A stretch of DNA of 64,000 bases from Shewanella avicenniae (lineage in GTDB: Bacteria > Pseudomonadota > Gammaproteobacteria > Enterobacterales > Shewanellaceae): contig NZ_CP071503.1 of the NCBI RefSeq assembly GCF_017354945.1, positions 1,240,001 to 1,304,000 of the forward strand, read 5' to 3'. Made by a program: the position numbers and the translations under genes. Position 1 is the first letter of the stretch, and the number at the start of each line of letters is the position of its first letter. Shown in pieces: positions 23,949 through 34,807 of this stretch. The notes under the pieces were generated by a model. That model was not told the DNA's origin. It did not search any database and was given only the letters and a program-made list of their open reading frames with translations.

Positions 23949-24428
23949 ATGATGGAGCAAGTGGGGAAGGTCATCAGTACCGACGCTGACGGATGGGTCA
24001 GAGTAGAAGTACAGATGAAAAGTGCCTGTAGCCACTGCTCTCAAAGTGATTCTTGCGGCACGTCTGCTATTTCCAAAGCGTTTAATCCACGAGTGCAGCA
24101 GTTTTCGTTGCCAACCAATGAACACTACGCCATTGGTACCTTGTTAAAACTTGGCTTACCAGAAAGCGTCATATTGAAAGCAGCCGCATTGGTTTATTTG
24201 TTGCCGCTGATAGGCTTATTTATCGGCGGTGTGTTGGGCAGTGGGATTGCCGCTTCACTGGACATAAATCTCGATGCAACTAGCGCCTTATTTGCGGTTA
24301 TTGTGGCGTTGCTTGCTTGGCGTTATGGTAAATATCGTGCAGTGCTCATGGAGCAATCAGCGCAACCGGTTATTTTGGCCAATCTTGGCTGTGCTATTGC
24401 TACTGACGGCGTCAATTGCCACTCATAA
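23949..24428 (+). CDS. rseC: Sigma-E regulatory protein RseC
   Basis: This is a 159-residue inner-membrane protein. A short N-terminal domain carries a cysteine cluster (ACSHCSQSDSCGTS, about residues 26-39), followed by two membrane segments (VYLLPLIGLFIGGVLGSGIA and TSALFAVIVALLAWRY). RseC/RsxC-linked proteins influence SoxR reduction and sigma-E; the exact role is unclear. Last gene of the rpoE operon; starts 10 bp after rseB. Confidence 0.92.
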   Translation: MMEQVGKVISTDADGWVRVEVQMKSACSHCSQSDSCGTSAISKAFNPRVQQFSLPTNEHYAIGTLLKLGLPESVILKAAALVYLLPLIGLFIGGVLGSGIAASLDINLDATSALFAVIVALLAWRYGKYRAVLMEQSAQPVILANLGCAIATDGVNCHS

Positions 24429-24542
24429 TCTTCTCTTCGTTTTAGGTCATCTCAGCTAATCTGATTGGTATTAATGCGCCGATCGGGTACAATTTCGCAC
24501 TTTTAGAATTTCTGTCTGATTAGAGTTTTGTCCAGCAGCATA

Positions 24543-26333
24543 ATGAAAAATATTAGAAACTTCTCAATTATTGCCCATATCGACCATGGCAAGTCGACCT
24601 TGTCTGACCGCCTTATCCAAGTTTGTGGTGGATTGACTGACCGTGAAATGGCCGAGCAAGTGCTTGACTCTATGGATCTAGAGCGTGAGCGCGGTATTAC
24701 CATTAAAGCGCAAAGCGTGACCTTGGATTACCATGCCAAGAATGGTGAAACCTATCAATTGAACTTTATTGATACTCCAGGACACGTAGACTTTTCTTAC
24801 GAGGTATCACGTTCATTAGCTGCTTGTGAAGGCGCATTGTTAGTGGTGGATGCTGGTCAAGGCGTTGAAGCACAAACATTGGCTAACTGCTATACCGCAC
24901 TTGATATGGATATGGACGTTGTACCTATCCTTAACAAAATTGACTTGCCACAAGCCGAGCCAGAGCGCGTTATTGCTGAAATTGAAGATATCGTCGGTAT
25001 TGAAGCCAAAGACGCGGTACGTTGCTCAGCTAAAACTGGCGTTGGCGTTGATGAAGTGCTGGAAGTCATTGTGGCGCAAATTCCGCCGCCAGAAGGTGAT
25101 CCAGATGCACCGCTACAAGCACTGATTATTGACTCTTGGTTTGACTCTTACTTAGGCGTTGTATCGTTAGTACGTATTAAGCACGGTATTCTGCGTAAGG
25201 GTGACAAATTTAAAGTCATGTCGACCGGACAGACGCATAACGCTGATCGTGTAGGTATTTTTACGCCAAAGCAAACCGATAAGACTGAACTGAAAACCGG
25301 TGAAGTAGGTTTTGTGATCGCGGGGATCAAAGAGATCCACGGCGCGCCTGTAGGTGATACCTTAACGCTGGCCAAAAATGGCGCAGACAAACCACTGCCT
25401 GGTTTTAAAAAGGTGAAACCTCAGGTTTACGCCGGTGTATTCACCATCAGCACTGACGACTACGAAAGTTTTCGTGACGCGTTGAACAAGCTGAGCCTGA
25501 ACGACGCTTCGCTGCAATTCGAGCCAGAAACCTCTTCTGCACTCGGCTTTGGTTTCCGTATCGGTTACCTCGGCTTGCTGCATATGGAAATTATTCAAGA
25601 GCGTCTAGAACGTGAATACGATCTAGATCTCATCACCACTGCACCTACGGTAGAGTATGAAGTTGAACTCACCAACGGCGATGTGGTCTATGTTGATAAC
25701 CCTTCTGAGCTGCCACCACTGAGCAATATTGAAGAAATCCGCGAACCGATTGTTGAAGCTAACATTCTGGTACCAAAGGATTACTTGGGTAACGTCATTA
25801 CCCTGTGTATTGAAAAGCGTGGTGTGCAAAAGAACATGGTGTATCACGGTAACCAAGTTGCCTTGACCTACCATATTCCTGCAGCAGAAGTGGTGATGGA
25901 CTTCTTCGACCGTTTGAAATCAACCAGTCGTGGTTATGCGTCGTTGGAATACAATTTTGTGTATTTCCAAGCGGCAGATATGGTGCGCTTGGATGTGTTG
26001 ATTAACGGTGATCGCGTTGACGCTCTGGCGATGATTCTGCATCGCGAAAACGTGCGTCATCGTGGCTTGGCGTTAGTCGAAAAGATGAAAGAACTGATCC
26101 CGCGGCAGATGTTTGATATTGCCATTCAGGCCGCCATCGGTAGCCAAGTGGTTGCACGTTCAACCGTTAAAGCGCTGCGTAAAGACGTAACCGCAAAATG
26201 TTACGGTGGTGACGTTTCACGTAAGAAGAAACTGTTGCAGAAACAGAAAGAAGGTAAAAAGCGGATGAAGCAACTGGGCAACGTTGAAGTGCCACAGGAA
26301 GCCTTCCTCGCGGTACTCAAGTTGAACGAGTAA
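24543..26333 (+). CDS. lepA: Elongation factor 4 (LepA)
   Basis: This is a 596-residue translational GTPase (EF4) that acts on the ribosome and on initiation. G motifs: G1 [10 protein letters not shown]3 DTPGHVDF, G4 NKID. The LepA-specific C-terminal part includes [15 protein letters not shown] and [26 protein letters not shown]. The ATG at 24543 ([13 protein letters not shown]) is the start used by homologues; an in-frame TTG 15 bp upstream is less likely. A 114-bp gap separates it from rseC, and lepB follows after 144 bp. Confidence 0.98.
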   Translation: MKNIRNFSIIAHIDHGKSTLSDRLIQVCGGLTDREMAEQVLDSMDLERERGITIKAQSVTLDYHAKNGETYQLNFIDTPGHVDFSYEVSRSLAACEGALLVVDAGQGVEAQTLANCYTALDMDMDVVPILNKIDLPQAEPERVIAEIEDIVGIEAKDAVRCSAKTGVGVDEVLEVIVAQIPPPEGDPDAPLQALIIDSWFDSYLGVVSLVRIKHGILRKGDKFKVMSTGQTHNADRVGIFTPKQTDKTELKTGEVGFVIAGIKEIHGAPVGDTLTLAKNGADKPLPGFKKVKPQVYAGVFTISTDDYESFRDALNKLSLNDASLQFEPETSSALGFGFRIGYLGLLHMEIIQERLEREYDLDLITTAPTVEYEVELTNGDVVYVDNPSELPPLSNIEEIREPIVEANILVPKDYLGNVITLCIEKRGVQKNMVYHGNQVALTYHIPAAEVVMDFFDRLKSTSRGYASLEYNFVYFQAADMVRLDVLINGDRVDALAMILHRENVRHRGLALVEKMKELIPRQMFDIAIQAAIGSQVVARSTVKALRKDVTAKCYGGDVSRKKKLLQKQKEGKKRMKQLGNVEVPQEAFLAVLKLNE

Positions 26334-26363
26334 TCCTTCGCTTCTCTATTACGCTTTTTCATT

Positions 26364-26427
26364 GCGCCGCGAATTTGCGGCGCTTTGGTTAGTCGACTCA
26401 ACGGAATTGCTGGGTAGATTAACCAAA
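26364..26427 (+). other. Tandem hairpin-forming repeats in the lepA-lepB gap
   Basis: GCGCCGC (26364-26370) / GCGGCGC (26377-26383) forms a compact hairpin with a 6-nt loop, followed only by TTTGG, so it is a weak terminator at best. Directly adjoining, TTTGGTTA (26384-26391) can pair with TAACCAAA (26420-26427). Together they could modulate read-through or mRNA processing between lepA and lepB. Structure is seen; function is inference. Confidence 0.45.
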
Positions 26428-26477
26428 GTCGATGAAAAGCCAATTACATTAAGTTATGGCAGGAGACTACTTAATCC

Positions 26478-27395
26478 ATGGCAGCCTATTTCTCGATTTT
26501 TTTGGTCATTGTGACCCTCGCGTCTGGCATTATTTGGATGTTAGATGCGTGGCTATTAGCGCCTAAGCGCCGTGCCAGTTTAACCGCTGCAGAGTCACAA
26601 ACGGCTGGACTGTCTGATGAAAACAAAGCGCATATGTTGCGTGAACCAGCGATTGTTGAAACCGCAAAGTCGATCTTCCCGGTCATCGCCTTCGTCACAA
26701 TATTGCGTTCTTTCCTGTGGGAACCCTTCCAAATTCCGTCGGGTTCAATGATGCCAACCTTATTGGTGGGCGATTTCATTTTGGTTGAGAAGTTCTCCTA
26801 CGGCATTAAAGATCCGGTATGGCGGGCTAAGCTGGTGGATACCGGTGAACCTGAGCGTGGCGATATTTTTGTATTTAAGTATCCGCTTGATCCAACTATT
26901 GATTACATCAAGCGTGTTGTTGGGTTGCCGGGTGATCGCATCATCTATCGTAACAAGCAACTGTACATCCAACAGGCCTGTAAAGAAGGACAATCACCTT
27001 GTCCGCAGCCTGAACAGATCAGCCATAGCGAAGTTAGCCGCGGTGACTTCCTGCAAGATGGTATTCCGCTCATGCGCTATCACGAGCAGTTGGGTGACGT
27101 TAACCACGATATTCTGATTAACCCGCTGCGCCCTGAGCCAACAGCATACTATTACCAACAACCTGGCACTGCTGAGGGTGAATACCTTGTGCCAGAAGGG
27201 ATGTATTTTGCGATGGGTGACAACCGCGATAACAGCACCGATAGCCGTTTCTGGGGCTTTGTGCCTGAAGCCAACCTCGTGGGTAAAGCTGTGTGTATCT
27301 GGATCAGTTTTGAGTTTAATCGTAAACCGGATGATGTTCTGCCGCATTGGGTTCCAAGTGGCGTGAGATTCAACCGTATAGGTGGTTTGGAGTAA
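26478..27395 (+). CDS. lepB: Signal peptidase I LepB
   Basis: This is a 305-residue inner-membrane serine protease that removes signal peptides from exported proteins. Two N-terminal membrane segments are followed by the catalytic Ser90 in [14 protein letters not shown] and Lys145 in [12 protein letters not shown], the same positions (within one) as E. coli. The [17 protein letters not shown] box is intact. The stop overlaps the rnc start by one base (TAATG), coupling translation. Confidence 0.97.
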   Translation: MAAYFSIFLVIVTLASGIIWMLDAWLLAPKRRASLTAAESQTAGLSDENKAHMLREPAIVETAKSIFPVIAFVTILRSFLWEPFQIPSGSMMPTLLVGDFILVEKFSYGIKDPVWRAKLVDTGEPERGDIFVFKYPLDPTIDYIKRVVGLPGDRIIYRNKQLYIQQACKEGQSPCPQPEQISHSEVSRGDFLQDGIPLMRYHEQLGDVNHDILINPLRPEPTAYYYQQPGTAEGEYLVPEGMYFAMGDNRDNSTDSRFWGFVPEANLVGKAVCIWISFEFNRKPDDVLPHWVPSGVRFNRIGGLE

Positions 27396-28075
27396 TGGAG
27401 CCGATTAAAAATATCGGTCGTTTGTGCCGTACGTTAGGTTATAGCTTTAAAGACGAGTCGTTGCTGTTACAAGCGTTGACGCATCGTAGTGCTGCGAATA
27501 ATCACAATGAGCGCCTAGAGTTTCTGGGTGACTCAATTTTATCTATCATCATCTCAGATGCGCTGTATCACCAATTTCCAAAAGCCACTGAAGGTGATTT
27601 AAGCCGTATGCGCGCCAGCCTTGTGCGCGGTGATACGCTGGCCAAAATCGCTAAAGAGTTCAAGTTGGGTGATTACCTGACGCTGGGCCCTGGTGAACTT
27701 AAGAGTGGTGGTTTTCGCCGTGAGTCAATTTTGGCCGATGCGGTGGAAGCTATTATCGGTGCCATCTATCTTGATAGTGAGTTAGAAACGGTGCGTGGCT
27801 TACTGCTTGGTTGGTATCAGCAGCGGTTAGAAGAAATTAAGCCGGGCGTTAACCAAAAAGATGCTAAAACCCAGCTGCAAGAGTTTTTGCAGGGTGACAA
27901 AAAGCCACTTCCTGAATATGAAGTAGTATTGGTAGAAGGCGAAGCCCACAATCAACGTTTTAAGGTTGAGTGTCGAGTGCAAGATCTGAGTGATGTGGTA
28001 ATTGGCGAGGGCAGTTCTCGCCGAAAAGCGGAACAACAAGCAGCAGCGCAAGCGCTGGAGTTACTGAAGAAATGA
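27395..28075 (+). CDS. rnc: Ribonuclease III
   Basis: This is a 226-residue, double-strand-specific ribonuclease that processes rRNA and regulates mRNAs. The catalytic signature [13 protein letters not shown] and the second acidic cluster [16 protein letters not shown] are present. A dsRNA-binding domain occupies the last 70 residues ([12 protein letters not shown] ... [15 protein letters not shown]). The start at 27395 overlaps the lepB stop; a longer in-frame start at 27347 lies inside lepB and gives non-homologous sequence. Its own stop overlaps era (ATGA). Confidence 0.97.
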   Translation: MEPIKNIGRLCRTLGYSFKDESLLLQALTHRSAANNHNERLEFLGDSILSIIISDALYHQFPKATEGDLSRMRASLVRGDTLAKIAKEFKLGDYLTLGPGELKSGGFRRESILADAVEAIIGAIYLDSELETVRGLLLGWYQQRLEEIKPGVNQKDAKTQLQEFLQGDKKPLPEYEVVLVEGEAHNQRFKVECRVQDLSDVVIGEGSSRRKAEQQAAAQALELLKK

Positions 28076-29061
28076 GCAAAACCCCACAAATGCCAGAAAA
28101 TGAACCGTCGTTAGACGATTTGCTGGCCAAGCTGAACCAGAACGATGAAAGCCCACAATACGATGTCACATACTGCGGTATGGTGGCGATTGTTGGCCGT
28201 CCAAACGTGGGTAAATCGACCTTATTAAACCGCTTGCTCGGGCAAAAAGTCAGTATCACCTCACGCAAACCACAAACTACCCGTCACCGCATTATGGGCA
28301 TTCATACTGACGGTGATTCACAAATTGTGTTTATCGATACACCCGGTCTACACATGGAAGAAAAGCGCGCGATTAACCGCTTAATGAACCGCGCTGCGGC
28401 GAGTTCGATTGCCGATGTTGCTATGGTGATTTTTGTGGTTGATGGTCTGGCATGGACTGCTGATGACGAAATGGTGCTGAATAAGCTGCGTCGTGGTGCG
28501 AGTGAGCGTAAGACGGTACTGGCGGTGAACAAAGTTGACTTTATTAAAGACAAAGAAGCGCTATTCCCACATCTGGAAGCGTTGCAGCAGAAGTTTGCTT
28601 TTGATGAAATATTGCCGATATCAGCAAAAACTGGCACTAACGTGGCTAAGTTGCTGCAATTGGCCAAAGAATGTTTGCCAGAAAGTGTTCATTTCTTCCC
28701 AGAAGATTACATCACAGATCGTTCACAACGCTTTATGGCGTCGGAGATTGTGCGTGAAAAGCTGATGCGTTTCTTAGGCGATGAATTGCCTTATGATGCC
28801 ACCGTTGAAATCGAACAGTTCAAGATGATGGAAAACGGTGTGTATCAAATCAACGCGTTGATTTTAGTTGAGCGCGATGGCCAAAAGCGGATGGTGATTG
28901 GTAAAAAGGGCGAGCGTATTCGTACCATTGCCACCGAAGCCCGCATGGACATGGAAAAGCTGTTCGACAACAAAGTATTTCTCGAAGTCTGGGTTAAAGT
29001 GAAATCTGGCTGGGCTGACGACGAACGTGCGCTGCGCAGCTTGGGTTATGGTGAAGACTAA
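28072..29061 (+). CDS. era: GTPase Era
   Basis: This is a 329-residue GTPase needed for 16S rRNA processing and 30S assembly. G1 [14 protein letters not shown]3 DTPGLH and G4 NKVD are intact. The C-terminal KH domain contains [24 protein letters not shown]. The N-terminus carries about 28 extra residues ([20 protein letters not shown]) before the first strand relative to E. coli Era (301 residues). The ATG at 28072 overlaps the rnc stop, which supports this longer start. It is part of lepB-rnc-era-recO-pdxJ-acpS. Confidence 0.97.
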   Translation: MSKTPQMPENEPSLDDLLAKLNQNDESPQYDVTYCGMVAIVGRPNVGKSTLLNRLLGQKVSITSRKPQTTRHRIMGIHTDGDSQIVFIDTPGLHMEEKRAINRLMNRAAASSIADVAMVIFVVDGLAWTADDEMVLNKLRRGASERKTVLAVNKVDFIKDKEALFPHLEALQQKFAFDEILPISAKTGTNVAKLLQLAKECLPESVHFFPEDYITDRSQRFMASEIVREKLMRFLGDELPYDATVEIEQFKMMENGVYQINALILVERDGQKRMVIGKKGERIRTIATEARMDMEKLFDNKVFLEVWVKVKSGWADDERALRSLGYGED

Positions 29062-29067
29062 CCCCTG

Positions 29068-29733
29068 ATGCAACGCGGCTATCTGCTTCATTCCAGCGCT
29101 TATCGTGAAAACAGCCAACTGGTGCGGCTGTTGGTCGATAATCTTGGCAGAGTTGATGCCGTAGTGAGGGTAGGATCAGGCAAACGTTCGTTAAAGAGCG
29201 TCTTGCAGCCGTTCCAACCCTTACTGTTTGAGTTGTCAGGCCACAGCGATTTGCGCAATATGCAACAGGTTGAAAGTGCGTCCCCGGCAGTTCCGCTGTC
29301 CGGGGACGCTTTATATGCGGGCATGTATCTTAACGAGTTATTGATGCGTACCTTAAGTGTCCATCAAAGTGGCGAAAATCTATTTCTGCCCTATCATCGT
29401 ACACTGCTGCAGTTAGCGCATGAATTTGCCGAACCAACCTTGCGCTATTTTGAAGTGACGCTGATGCAAGATCTGGGGTGTATGCCATCGTTAAACCATG
29501 ATGCAAGTGGCGAACTCATCGCAACAGACACCCAATATCGCTATCTTATAGAATCGGGATTTATCCGCGGCGAAGGTCGCTACAGCGGCGCCATGCTGGC
29601 ACGGCTTGCCACAGAATCCTTACGGGATGATGACCTAGTAGGCGCCAAGCACTTAACCCGAACCTTGTTGGCCCCCTTGCTAGGTGAAAAACCGTTAGTC
29701 AGCAGACAACTTTTTGCAGGTAGAAAGCGTTAA
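29068..29733 (+). CDS. recO: DNA repair protein RecO
   Basis: This is a 221-residue RecFOR component that anneals SSB-coated strands and helps load RecA. The N-terminal OB fold is recognisable ([33 protein letters not shown]), followed by [19 protein letters not shown] and the helical domain [13 protein letters not shown]. The zinc-binding cysteines found in some RecO proteins are not obvious, as in E. coli. It starts 6 bp after era. Confidence 0.94.
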   Translation: MQRGYLLHSSAYRENSQLVRLLVDNLGRVDAVVRVGSGKRSLKSVLQPFQPLLFELSGHSDLRNMQQVESASPAVPLSGDALYAGMYLNELLMRTLSVHQSGENLFLPYHRTLLQLAHEFAEPTLRYFEVTLMQDLGCMPSLNHDASGELIATDTQYRYLIESGFIRGEGRYSGAMLARLATESLRDDDLVGAKHLTRTLLAPLLGEKPLVSRQLFAGRKR

Positions 29734-29800
29734 ACTACAAGAATTTCTGATACCGCAAAGGCGTGTATCAGCTGAATACCACTACGAGGATAACAATAAG

Positions 29801-30538
29801 ATGGGCAGGATTTTACTCGGGGTAAATATCGATCATATTGCAACACTGCGACAAGCACGGGGCACTAATTACCCAGATCCCGTTCATGCCGCGGCTGTGG
29901 CTGAACATGCAGGCGCAGAAGGCATTACCCTGCATCTGCGTGAAGACCGTCGTCATATCACCGACCGTGATGTGTATGTGATGGCCAAGACCTTAAAAAC
30001 ACGCATGAATCTGGAAATGGCGGTCACGGAGGAGATGCTTGACATCGCCTGTGAAGTTAAACCTGTCTATTGCTGTTTAGTGCCCGAAAAACGTGAAGAG
30101 CTCACCACTGAAGGTGGCCTTGATGTCGCCGGGCAACTCGACAAAATGACCGCCGCAGTTAAACGTCTGTCTGACGTTGGGATCAAAGTGTCGCTGTTTA
30201 TCGATGCGGATAAAACCCAAATCGATGCAGCGGTAAAAGTTGGGGCACCAGTGATTGAAATCCATACCGGTCATTATGCTGATGCAACCACCGATGAAGT
30301 GGCTGCAAAAGAGTTGGCGCGGATCACTGAAATGGCGGCTTACGCACATCAGCAAGGCCTGGTGGTTAACGCCGGACACGGTTTGCATTATCACAACGTT
30401 AAACCGATAGCGGCTATTCCTGAGTTACACGAGCTAAATATTGGGCATGCGATTATCGCCCGTGCAGCGATTGATGGCTTAGCCAAAGCGGTTGCAGATA
30501 TGAAGCAGTTGATGCTTGAAGGCCGTCGAGGCGAATAA
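29801..30538 (+). CDS. pdxJ: Pyridoxine 5'-phosphate synthase PdxJ
   Basis: This is a 245-residue TIM-barrel enzyme that condenses 1-deoxyxylulose 5-phosphate with aminoacetone phosphate to make pyridoxine 5'-phosphate. The family blocks [66 protein letters not shown] and [15 protein letters not shown] are all present. The ATG at 29801 gives the usual N-terminus [12 protein letters not shown]; longer in-frame starts overlap recO. The acpS start lies 2 bp after its stop. Confidence 0.97.
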   Translation: MGRILLGVNIDHIATLRQARGTNYPDPVHAAAVAEHAGAEGITLHLREDRRHITDRDVYVMAKTLKTRMNLEMAVTEEMLDIACEVKPVYCCLVPEKREELTTEGGLDVAGQLDKMTAAVKRLSDVGIKVSLFIDADKTQIDAAVKVGAPVIEIHTGHYADATTDEVAAKELARITEMAAYAHQQGLVVNAGHGLHYHNVKPIAAIPELHELNIGHAIIARAAIDGLAKAVADMKQLMLEGRRGE

Positions 30539-30540
30539 CA

Positions 30541-30915
30541 GTGGCGATTTTGGGGCTAGGTACCGATATCGTTGAGCTTGCACGCTTTGAAAATATGAGT
30601 GAGGCCGGATTGCAGCGGTTAGCCAAGCGGGTACTCACGCCAACTGAACTCACAGTGTTTGAACAGCATGCTCGCCCTGCGCGTTATCTGGCGAAGCGTT
30701 TTGCCGTCAAAGAGGCGGCATCCAAAGCGCTAGGAACGGGGATCGGTAACGGCATTTCGTTTCAGCATTTTGAGTCAAGTAATAACAGCTTAGGTGCGCC
30801 TCAATTGGTATTTTGTGGGGAAGCAAAACAGCGTTTACCACTGCACGCTAACGTGTGGGTCTCTATCAGCGATGAAAAACATTATGCGGTTGCCACCGTA
30901 ATAATTGACGGCTGA
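30541..30915 (+). CDS. acpS: Holo-[acyl-carrier-protein] synthase AcpS
   Basis: This is a 124-residue phosphopantetheinyl transferase that activates ACP for fatty-acid synthesis. Motifs GLGTDIVELARFE (metal-binding Asp) and LAKRFAVKEAASKALGTGIG (metal-binding Glu, catalytic Lys) are intact. A GTG start follows the pdxJ stop by 2 bp, as in E. coli pdxJ-acpS. It ends the long operon; a terminator follows. Confidence 0.96.
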   Translation: MAILGLGTDIVELARFENMSEAGLQRLAKRVLTPTELTVFEQHARPARYLAKRFAVKEAASKALGTGIGNGISFQHFESSNNSLGAPQLVFCGEAKQRLPLHANVWVSISDEKHYAVATVIIDG

Positions 30916-30939
30916 TTTTTAGCACGCGCTGAGAATGAA

Positions 30940-30975
30940 AAAGGCTTGCATTGCGCAAGCCTTTACTATTTTTAA
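30940..30975. terminator. Terminator between acpS and the CorB-type gene
   Basis: AAAGGCTTGC (30940-30949) pairs with GCAAGCCTTT (30955-30964), followed by ACTATTTTT. The A-rich left flank allows action on both converging transcripts. Confidence 0.8.
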
Positions 30976-30993
30976 GCCAACAAAGAGTGCAAG

Positions 30994-32283
30994 CTATCGC
31001 TGAGTTGGATCGTAAAACTCCGGCATCACCCGTACGTTTTTGACCATATTATCTGACACTTCAATAATCTCAATTGGGTAGCCAGCTAAGCGTAAACAGG
31101 TATTAGCCGACGGAATATCTTCTAGGTACTCCAAAATTAAACCATTGAGGGTTTTGGGACCATCGGTTGGGAAATCCCAGCCCATCTCTTTATTCAAATC
31201 ACGAATGTTAATTGTGGCGTCAATGACTAACGTACCATCAGTTTGTGGGGTAATGTCGTCGCTTGGCGCATCAATCATCGATGTAGTGAAGTCACCGACA
31301 ATCTCTTCCAGAATATCTTCCAAGGTGACCAAACCTTGAATGTCACCGTATTCGTCAACCACCAGACCTAAATGCTCTTTATTTTTCTGGAAATTGGCTA
31401 ACTGCACGTTAAGCGGAGTGCCTTCAGGAATGAAGTAAAGCTCTTTTACTGCACGCAGCAGAGAGGATTTGGTGAATTGCTCTTTTGCTTGTAAGCGCAG
31501 CGCATCGCGCATATGCACGAAACCCACTGCATCATCAATGGTATCGCGGTAGAGCAATACACGCGTGTATGGACTGTTGATAATCTGCTTGTTGATGCTT
31601 TTGAAGTCATCGTTGACGTTAATCGCATACAACTCGTTGCGTGGCACCATGATGTCTTCTACCGCCACTTTACCTAAGTCGAGAATTGACAGCAGCATCT
31701 CTTGGTGGCGACGCGGGATTAGCGCACCGGCTTCATGCACCACAGTGCGTAATTCCTCTTGGCTCAGCGCATCACTGGTTTTAATCGACTTAATCCCAAA
31801 TAAACGCAGCATCGCTGAGGTAATCCAGTTCATCATTTTGACGACTGGCAACATGGTGATCAGTAACCATTTCAGCGGCAAACTAGCAGGGAACGCTATT
31901 GGCTCTGGGTGTAACGCCGCGAGGGTTTTCGGGGTGACTTCGGCGAAAATCAGAATGACAAACGTTAGCACCAAACCTGAAATCGTCAGCGCCGCTTGTT
32001 CGCCAACCACACCATTGAGTAAGCGGGCGCCGATAATTGCCGCTAACTGTGCTGCGAAAATGTTGACGAGGTTGTTGCCGATCAGAATGAGCCCGATGAG
32101 ACGGTCTGGACGATCAAGTAACTGCTGCGCACGTTTAGCTCCGCTATGGCCATCTCCAGCAAGATGCCGCAAACGGTAGCGGTTCAACGTCATCATTGCG
32201 GTTTCAGAACCGGAAAAATACGCAGATATAACTAGTAGCAACGCTAGGATGATGAGCAGCGCGCTGGTCGATATGTCGTCCAA
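30994..32283 (-). CDS. CNNM/CorB-type membrane protein (DUF21, CBS pair, CorC/HlyC domain)
   Basis: This 429-residue protein has an N-terminal DUF21 membrane domain (LLIILALLLVISAYFSGSETAMMTLN, then SGLVLTFVILIFAEVTPKTLAAL), a CBS pair (DIMVPRNELYAINV ... VVDEYGDIQGLVTLEDILEEIVGD) and a C-terminal CorC/HlyC domain (DGTLVIDATINIRDLNKEMGWDFP). This is the CorB/YfjD architecture, associated with magnesium or cobalt efflux in bacteria. It is often wrongly named hemolysin. It lies downstream of the CcsA-like gene on the same strand with a 96-bp gap, as yfjD and ypjD do next to ffh in E. coli. Confidence 0.92.
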   Translation of the reverse strand: MDDISTSALLIILALLLVISAYFSGSETAMMTLNRYRLRHLAGDGHSGAKRAQQLLDRPDRLIGLILIGNNLVNIFAAQLAAIIGARLLNGVVGEQAALTISGLVLTFVILIFAEVTPKTLAALHPEPIAFPASLPLKWLLITMLPVVKMMNWITSAMLRLFGIKSIKTSDALSQEELRTVVHEAGALIPRRHQEMLLSILDLGKVAVEDIMVPRNELYAINVNDDFKSINKQIINSPYTRVLLYRDTIDDAVGFVHMRDALRLQAKEQFTKSSLLRAVKELYFIPEGTPLNVQLANFQKNKEHLGLVVDEYGDIQGLVTLEDILEEIVGDFTTSMIDAPSDDITPQTDGTLVIDATINIRDLNKEMGWDFPTDGPKTLNGLILEYLEDIPSANTCLRLAGYPIEIIEVSDNMVKNVRVMPEFYDPTQR

Positions 32284-32379
32284 AAAGGGGGCTCCGTGGA
32301 ATTTAGTAGGCTTAGTAATTACCGAGATTATAAGGTTATGTCAAGGCAGTCATATGACTGCCTTGCATGCAGTGAGCAA

Positions 32380-33168
32380 TTAACTCAGGATGAGTTCTTT
32401 AACGATACGCGCACCGAAGTAGGAAAGTGACAGCAGGAATGCACCACTGATGGTGTAAATAACCGCAGTTCTGATGCGGACACCTTTGGTGTATTGTTGC
32501 CATAGCATAGTGATGTAAACCAACCACGCCATCGATGACAACACGGCTTTATGACCTTGCGGACCTTTAAACAAACCATCCATAAAGATGAAGCCAGTGG
32601 CTAACGATAAACTCAGCAAAATCATGCCGATAATCACCAGATGATAGAGCTGACGTTCTACCGTCATCAGCGGCGGCATCACCGGAGATACCTTAAGTTG
32701 CTTAGACTTTAAGCGGTTTTGAATAAACCACAGTTGCACCGCATATAGAGCTGCAATCACTAAGGTGCTGTAGGCCATCAATGCCATCACTACATGCACC
32801 AACACTTCTGGGTTTTCCCCAAAATGGCGAATGTATTGCGGTGGTACTAACCACAATAGCGCGACCGAAATAATCGCACAGGCGAAAACAACCGGCACCA
32901 AAATAATGGCTTTAACATGCTGCAGTACGATGGTGAAGGTGAGGGCAATAATCCAGCACACTAACGAAATCATATTAGTGAGACTTAAATTCTGACCATC
33001 TGCAGTAAATACCACGTTGTATAACGCAAGCGCATGACATACGACACCCACAGCGGCGAGCATCGCCACAGCTTTGCGATTGGGTCCATTGGGATGAAAC
33101 AGTCGGCTTGTCACCAAAATCAGTGCTATGCCGTAGAAGACCATAGCAACGGCGGAAAATATGACCAT
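32380..33168 (-). CDS. CcsA/CcmF-type cytochrome c assembly-like membrane protein (YpjD)
   Basis: This is a 262-residue protein with about eight membrane segments and the cytochrome c assembly family core (HVVMALMAYSTLVIAALYAVQLWFIQ, then GFIFMDGLFKGPQGHKAVLSSMAWLVYITML). Members of the YpjD subgroup sit beside ffh in many gammaproteobacteria, and their role is not settled. The WWD-type haem-handling motif of true CcmC/CcsA is not evident. It is divergent from ffh. Confidence 0.87.
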   Translation of the reverse strand: MVIFSAVAMVFYGIALILVTSRLFHPNGPNRKAVAMLAAVGVVCHALALYNVVFTADGQNLSLTNMISLVCWIIALTFTIVLQHVKAIILVPVVFACAIISVALLWLVPPQYIRHFGENPEVLVHVVMALMAYSTLVIAALYAVQLWFIQNRLKSKQLKVSPVMPPLMTVERQLYHLVIIGMILLSLSLATGFIFMDGLFKGPQGHKAVLSSMAWLVYITMLWQQYTKGVRIRTAVIYTISGAFLLSLSYFGARIVKELILS

Positions 33169-33348
33169 CAGACGTTAACCTATCCTTATTGTCAGTAAAA
33201 CTGTAGCGGGCATAGAAAATTGCGGTGATTAGAATAACATGAGGTAACGGTATATGGGCAGTGATGCAGACAACAAAATCGCTTGTCGATGAACGAATTA
33301 ATGGTAAAAAACCTTAAATATTTGCCGCAAGACGAATCCAGCCTTTGT

Positions 33349-33381
33349 GAGAGTGGCATATTACTCTCGCCTCTATATAAT
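33349..33381 (+). promoter_or_regulatory. Candidate ffh promoter with upstream dyad
   Basis: A perfect -10 box TATAAT lies at 33376-33381, 41 bp before the ffh start codon. The -35 position is weak. The dyad GAGAGT (33349-33354) / ACTCTC (33363-33368) overlaps the -35 region and could bind a regulator or be chance. Only the sequence match is seen. Confidence 0.4.
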
Positions 33382-33422
33382 AGCCCCCAGTACGAATTCT
33401 GAATCAATGTGAAGCACGTAGT

Positions 33423-34796
33423 ATGTTTGAAAATCTCTCCGACCGCTTATCGCGCACGCTGAAAAATATCAGTGGTCGCGGCCGTCTTACTGAAGACAAC
33501 GTCAAAGAAACTCTGCGAGAAGTGCGCATGGCGCTGCTCGAGGCCGATGTCGCACTACCCGTTGTGAGAGAGTTTGTTAACAGCGTCAAAGAGCGCGCTG
33601 TTGGCCAGGAAGTCACCAAGAGCCTGACGCCAGGACAAGTCTTTATCAAAATCGTCCAAAGTGAGCTTGAAAAAGCGATGGGCGAGGCCAACGAAGCGTT
33701 AAATCTCGCTGCCCAACCGCCAGCCGTGTTGATGATGGCCGGTTTGCAAGGTGCGGGTAAAACCACCAGTGTTGCCAAACTGTCGAAATTTCTGCGTACG
33801 CGCCAGAAAAAATCAGTACTGGTCGTAAGTGCTGACGTCTATCGTCCTGCCGCGATCAAACAGTTGGAAACCTTGGCGCAAGAAGTGGAAGTCGAATTCT
33901 TCCCATCTGATGTGAGCCAAAAGCCAGTGGATATCGCCACTGCTGCTATCGCCCATGCAAAGCGCAAATTTATTGATGTGGTGATTGTTGATACCGCAGG
34001 TCGCTTACATGTTGATGAAGCGATGATGGACGAGATCAAAGCACTGCATGCTGCGGTTAAGCCAGTCGAAACCCTGTTTGTGGTTGACGCCATGACAGGT
34101 CAAGACGCCGCTAACACTGCGAAAGCGTTTAACGATGCGTTGCCGCTAACCGGCGTTATTCTGACCAAAGTCGACGGTGATGCGCGCGGTGGTGCTGCGT
34201 TGTCCATTCGCCATATCACTGGTAAACCTATCAAGTTCTTGGGTGTGGGTGAAAAGACCGACGCATTGGAGCCTTTCCACCCGGACCGTATCGCTTCGCG
34301 AATTCTTGGCATGGGTGACGTGCTGTCGCTGATTGAACAAGTTGAGCGCGGGGTTGACCAGGAGAAAGCACTTAAGCTGGCGTCTAAAGTGAAATCCGGC
34401 GGTAGCTTCGATTTAGAAGATTTTCGCGATCAGCTGCAGCAGATGAAAAACATGGGCGGCATGATGAGCATGATCGAGAAGATGCCCGGTGTTGGTAAAT
34501 TGCCGCCAGATGCGATGGCACAATTACAAGGTGGCAAGATGACTGGCCAATTAGAGGCTATCATTAACTCAATGACACCTGCTGAACGTCGTCAGCCTGA
34601 TATGATCAAAGGCTCGCGCAAACGCCGTATTGCCGCAGGTTCTGGCACCCAGATCCAAGACGTAAATCGTCTGTTGAAGCAGTTTACCCAGATGCAAAAG
34701 ATGATGAAGAAAATGTCATCTAAAGGCGGGATCAGTAAGATGATGCGTGGTTTAGGTAGCATGATGCCACCGGGAATGAAATTCCCCGGTCGCTAA
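33423..34796 (+). CDS. ffh: Signal recognition particle protein Ffh
   Basis: This is a 457-residue SRP54 homologue that binds signal sequences and 4.5S RNA and delivers inner-membrane proteins to FtsY. N domain MFENLSDRLSRTLKNISGRGRLTEDNV; G domain with GLQGAGKTTSVAKL (G1), DVYRPAAIKQL, VIVDTAGRLHVD (G3) and TKVDGDARGGAAL (G4). The Met-rich M domain ends in KMMKKMSSKGGISKMMRGLG. Length matches E. coli (453). It is a single-gene unit closed by a hairpin. Confidence 0.98.
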   Translation: MFENLSDRLSRTLKNISGRGRLTEDNVKETLREVRMALLEADVALPVVREFVNSVKERAVGQEVTKSLTPGQVFIKIVQSELEKAMGEANEALNLAAQPPAVLMMAGLQGAGKTTSVAKLSKFLRTRQKKSVLVVSADVYRPAAIKQLETLAQEVEVEFFPSDVSQKPVDIATAAIAHAKRKFIDVVIVDTAGRLHVDEAMMDEIKALHAAVKPVETLFVVDAMTGQDAANTAKAFNDALPLTGVILTKVDGDARGGAALSIRHITGKPIKFLGVGEKTDALEPFHPDRIASRILGMGDVLSLIEQVERGVDQEKALKLASKVKSGGSFDLEDFRDQLQQMKNMGGMMSMIEKMPGVGKLPPDAMAQLQGGKMTGQLEAIINSMTPAERRQPDMIKGSRKRRIAAGSGTQIQDVNRLLKQFTQMQKMMKKMSSKGGISKMMRGLGSMMPPGMKFPGR

Positions 34797-34807
34797 TCCG
34801 CACCCAC

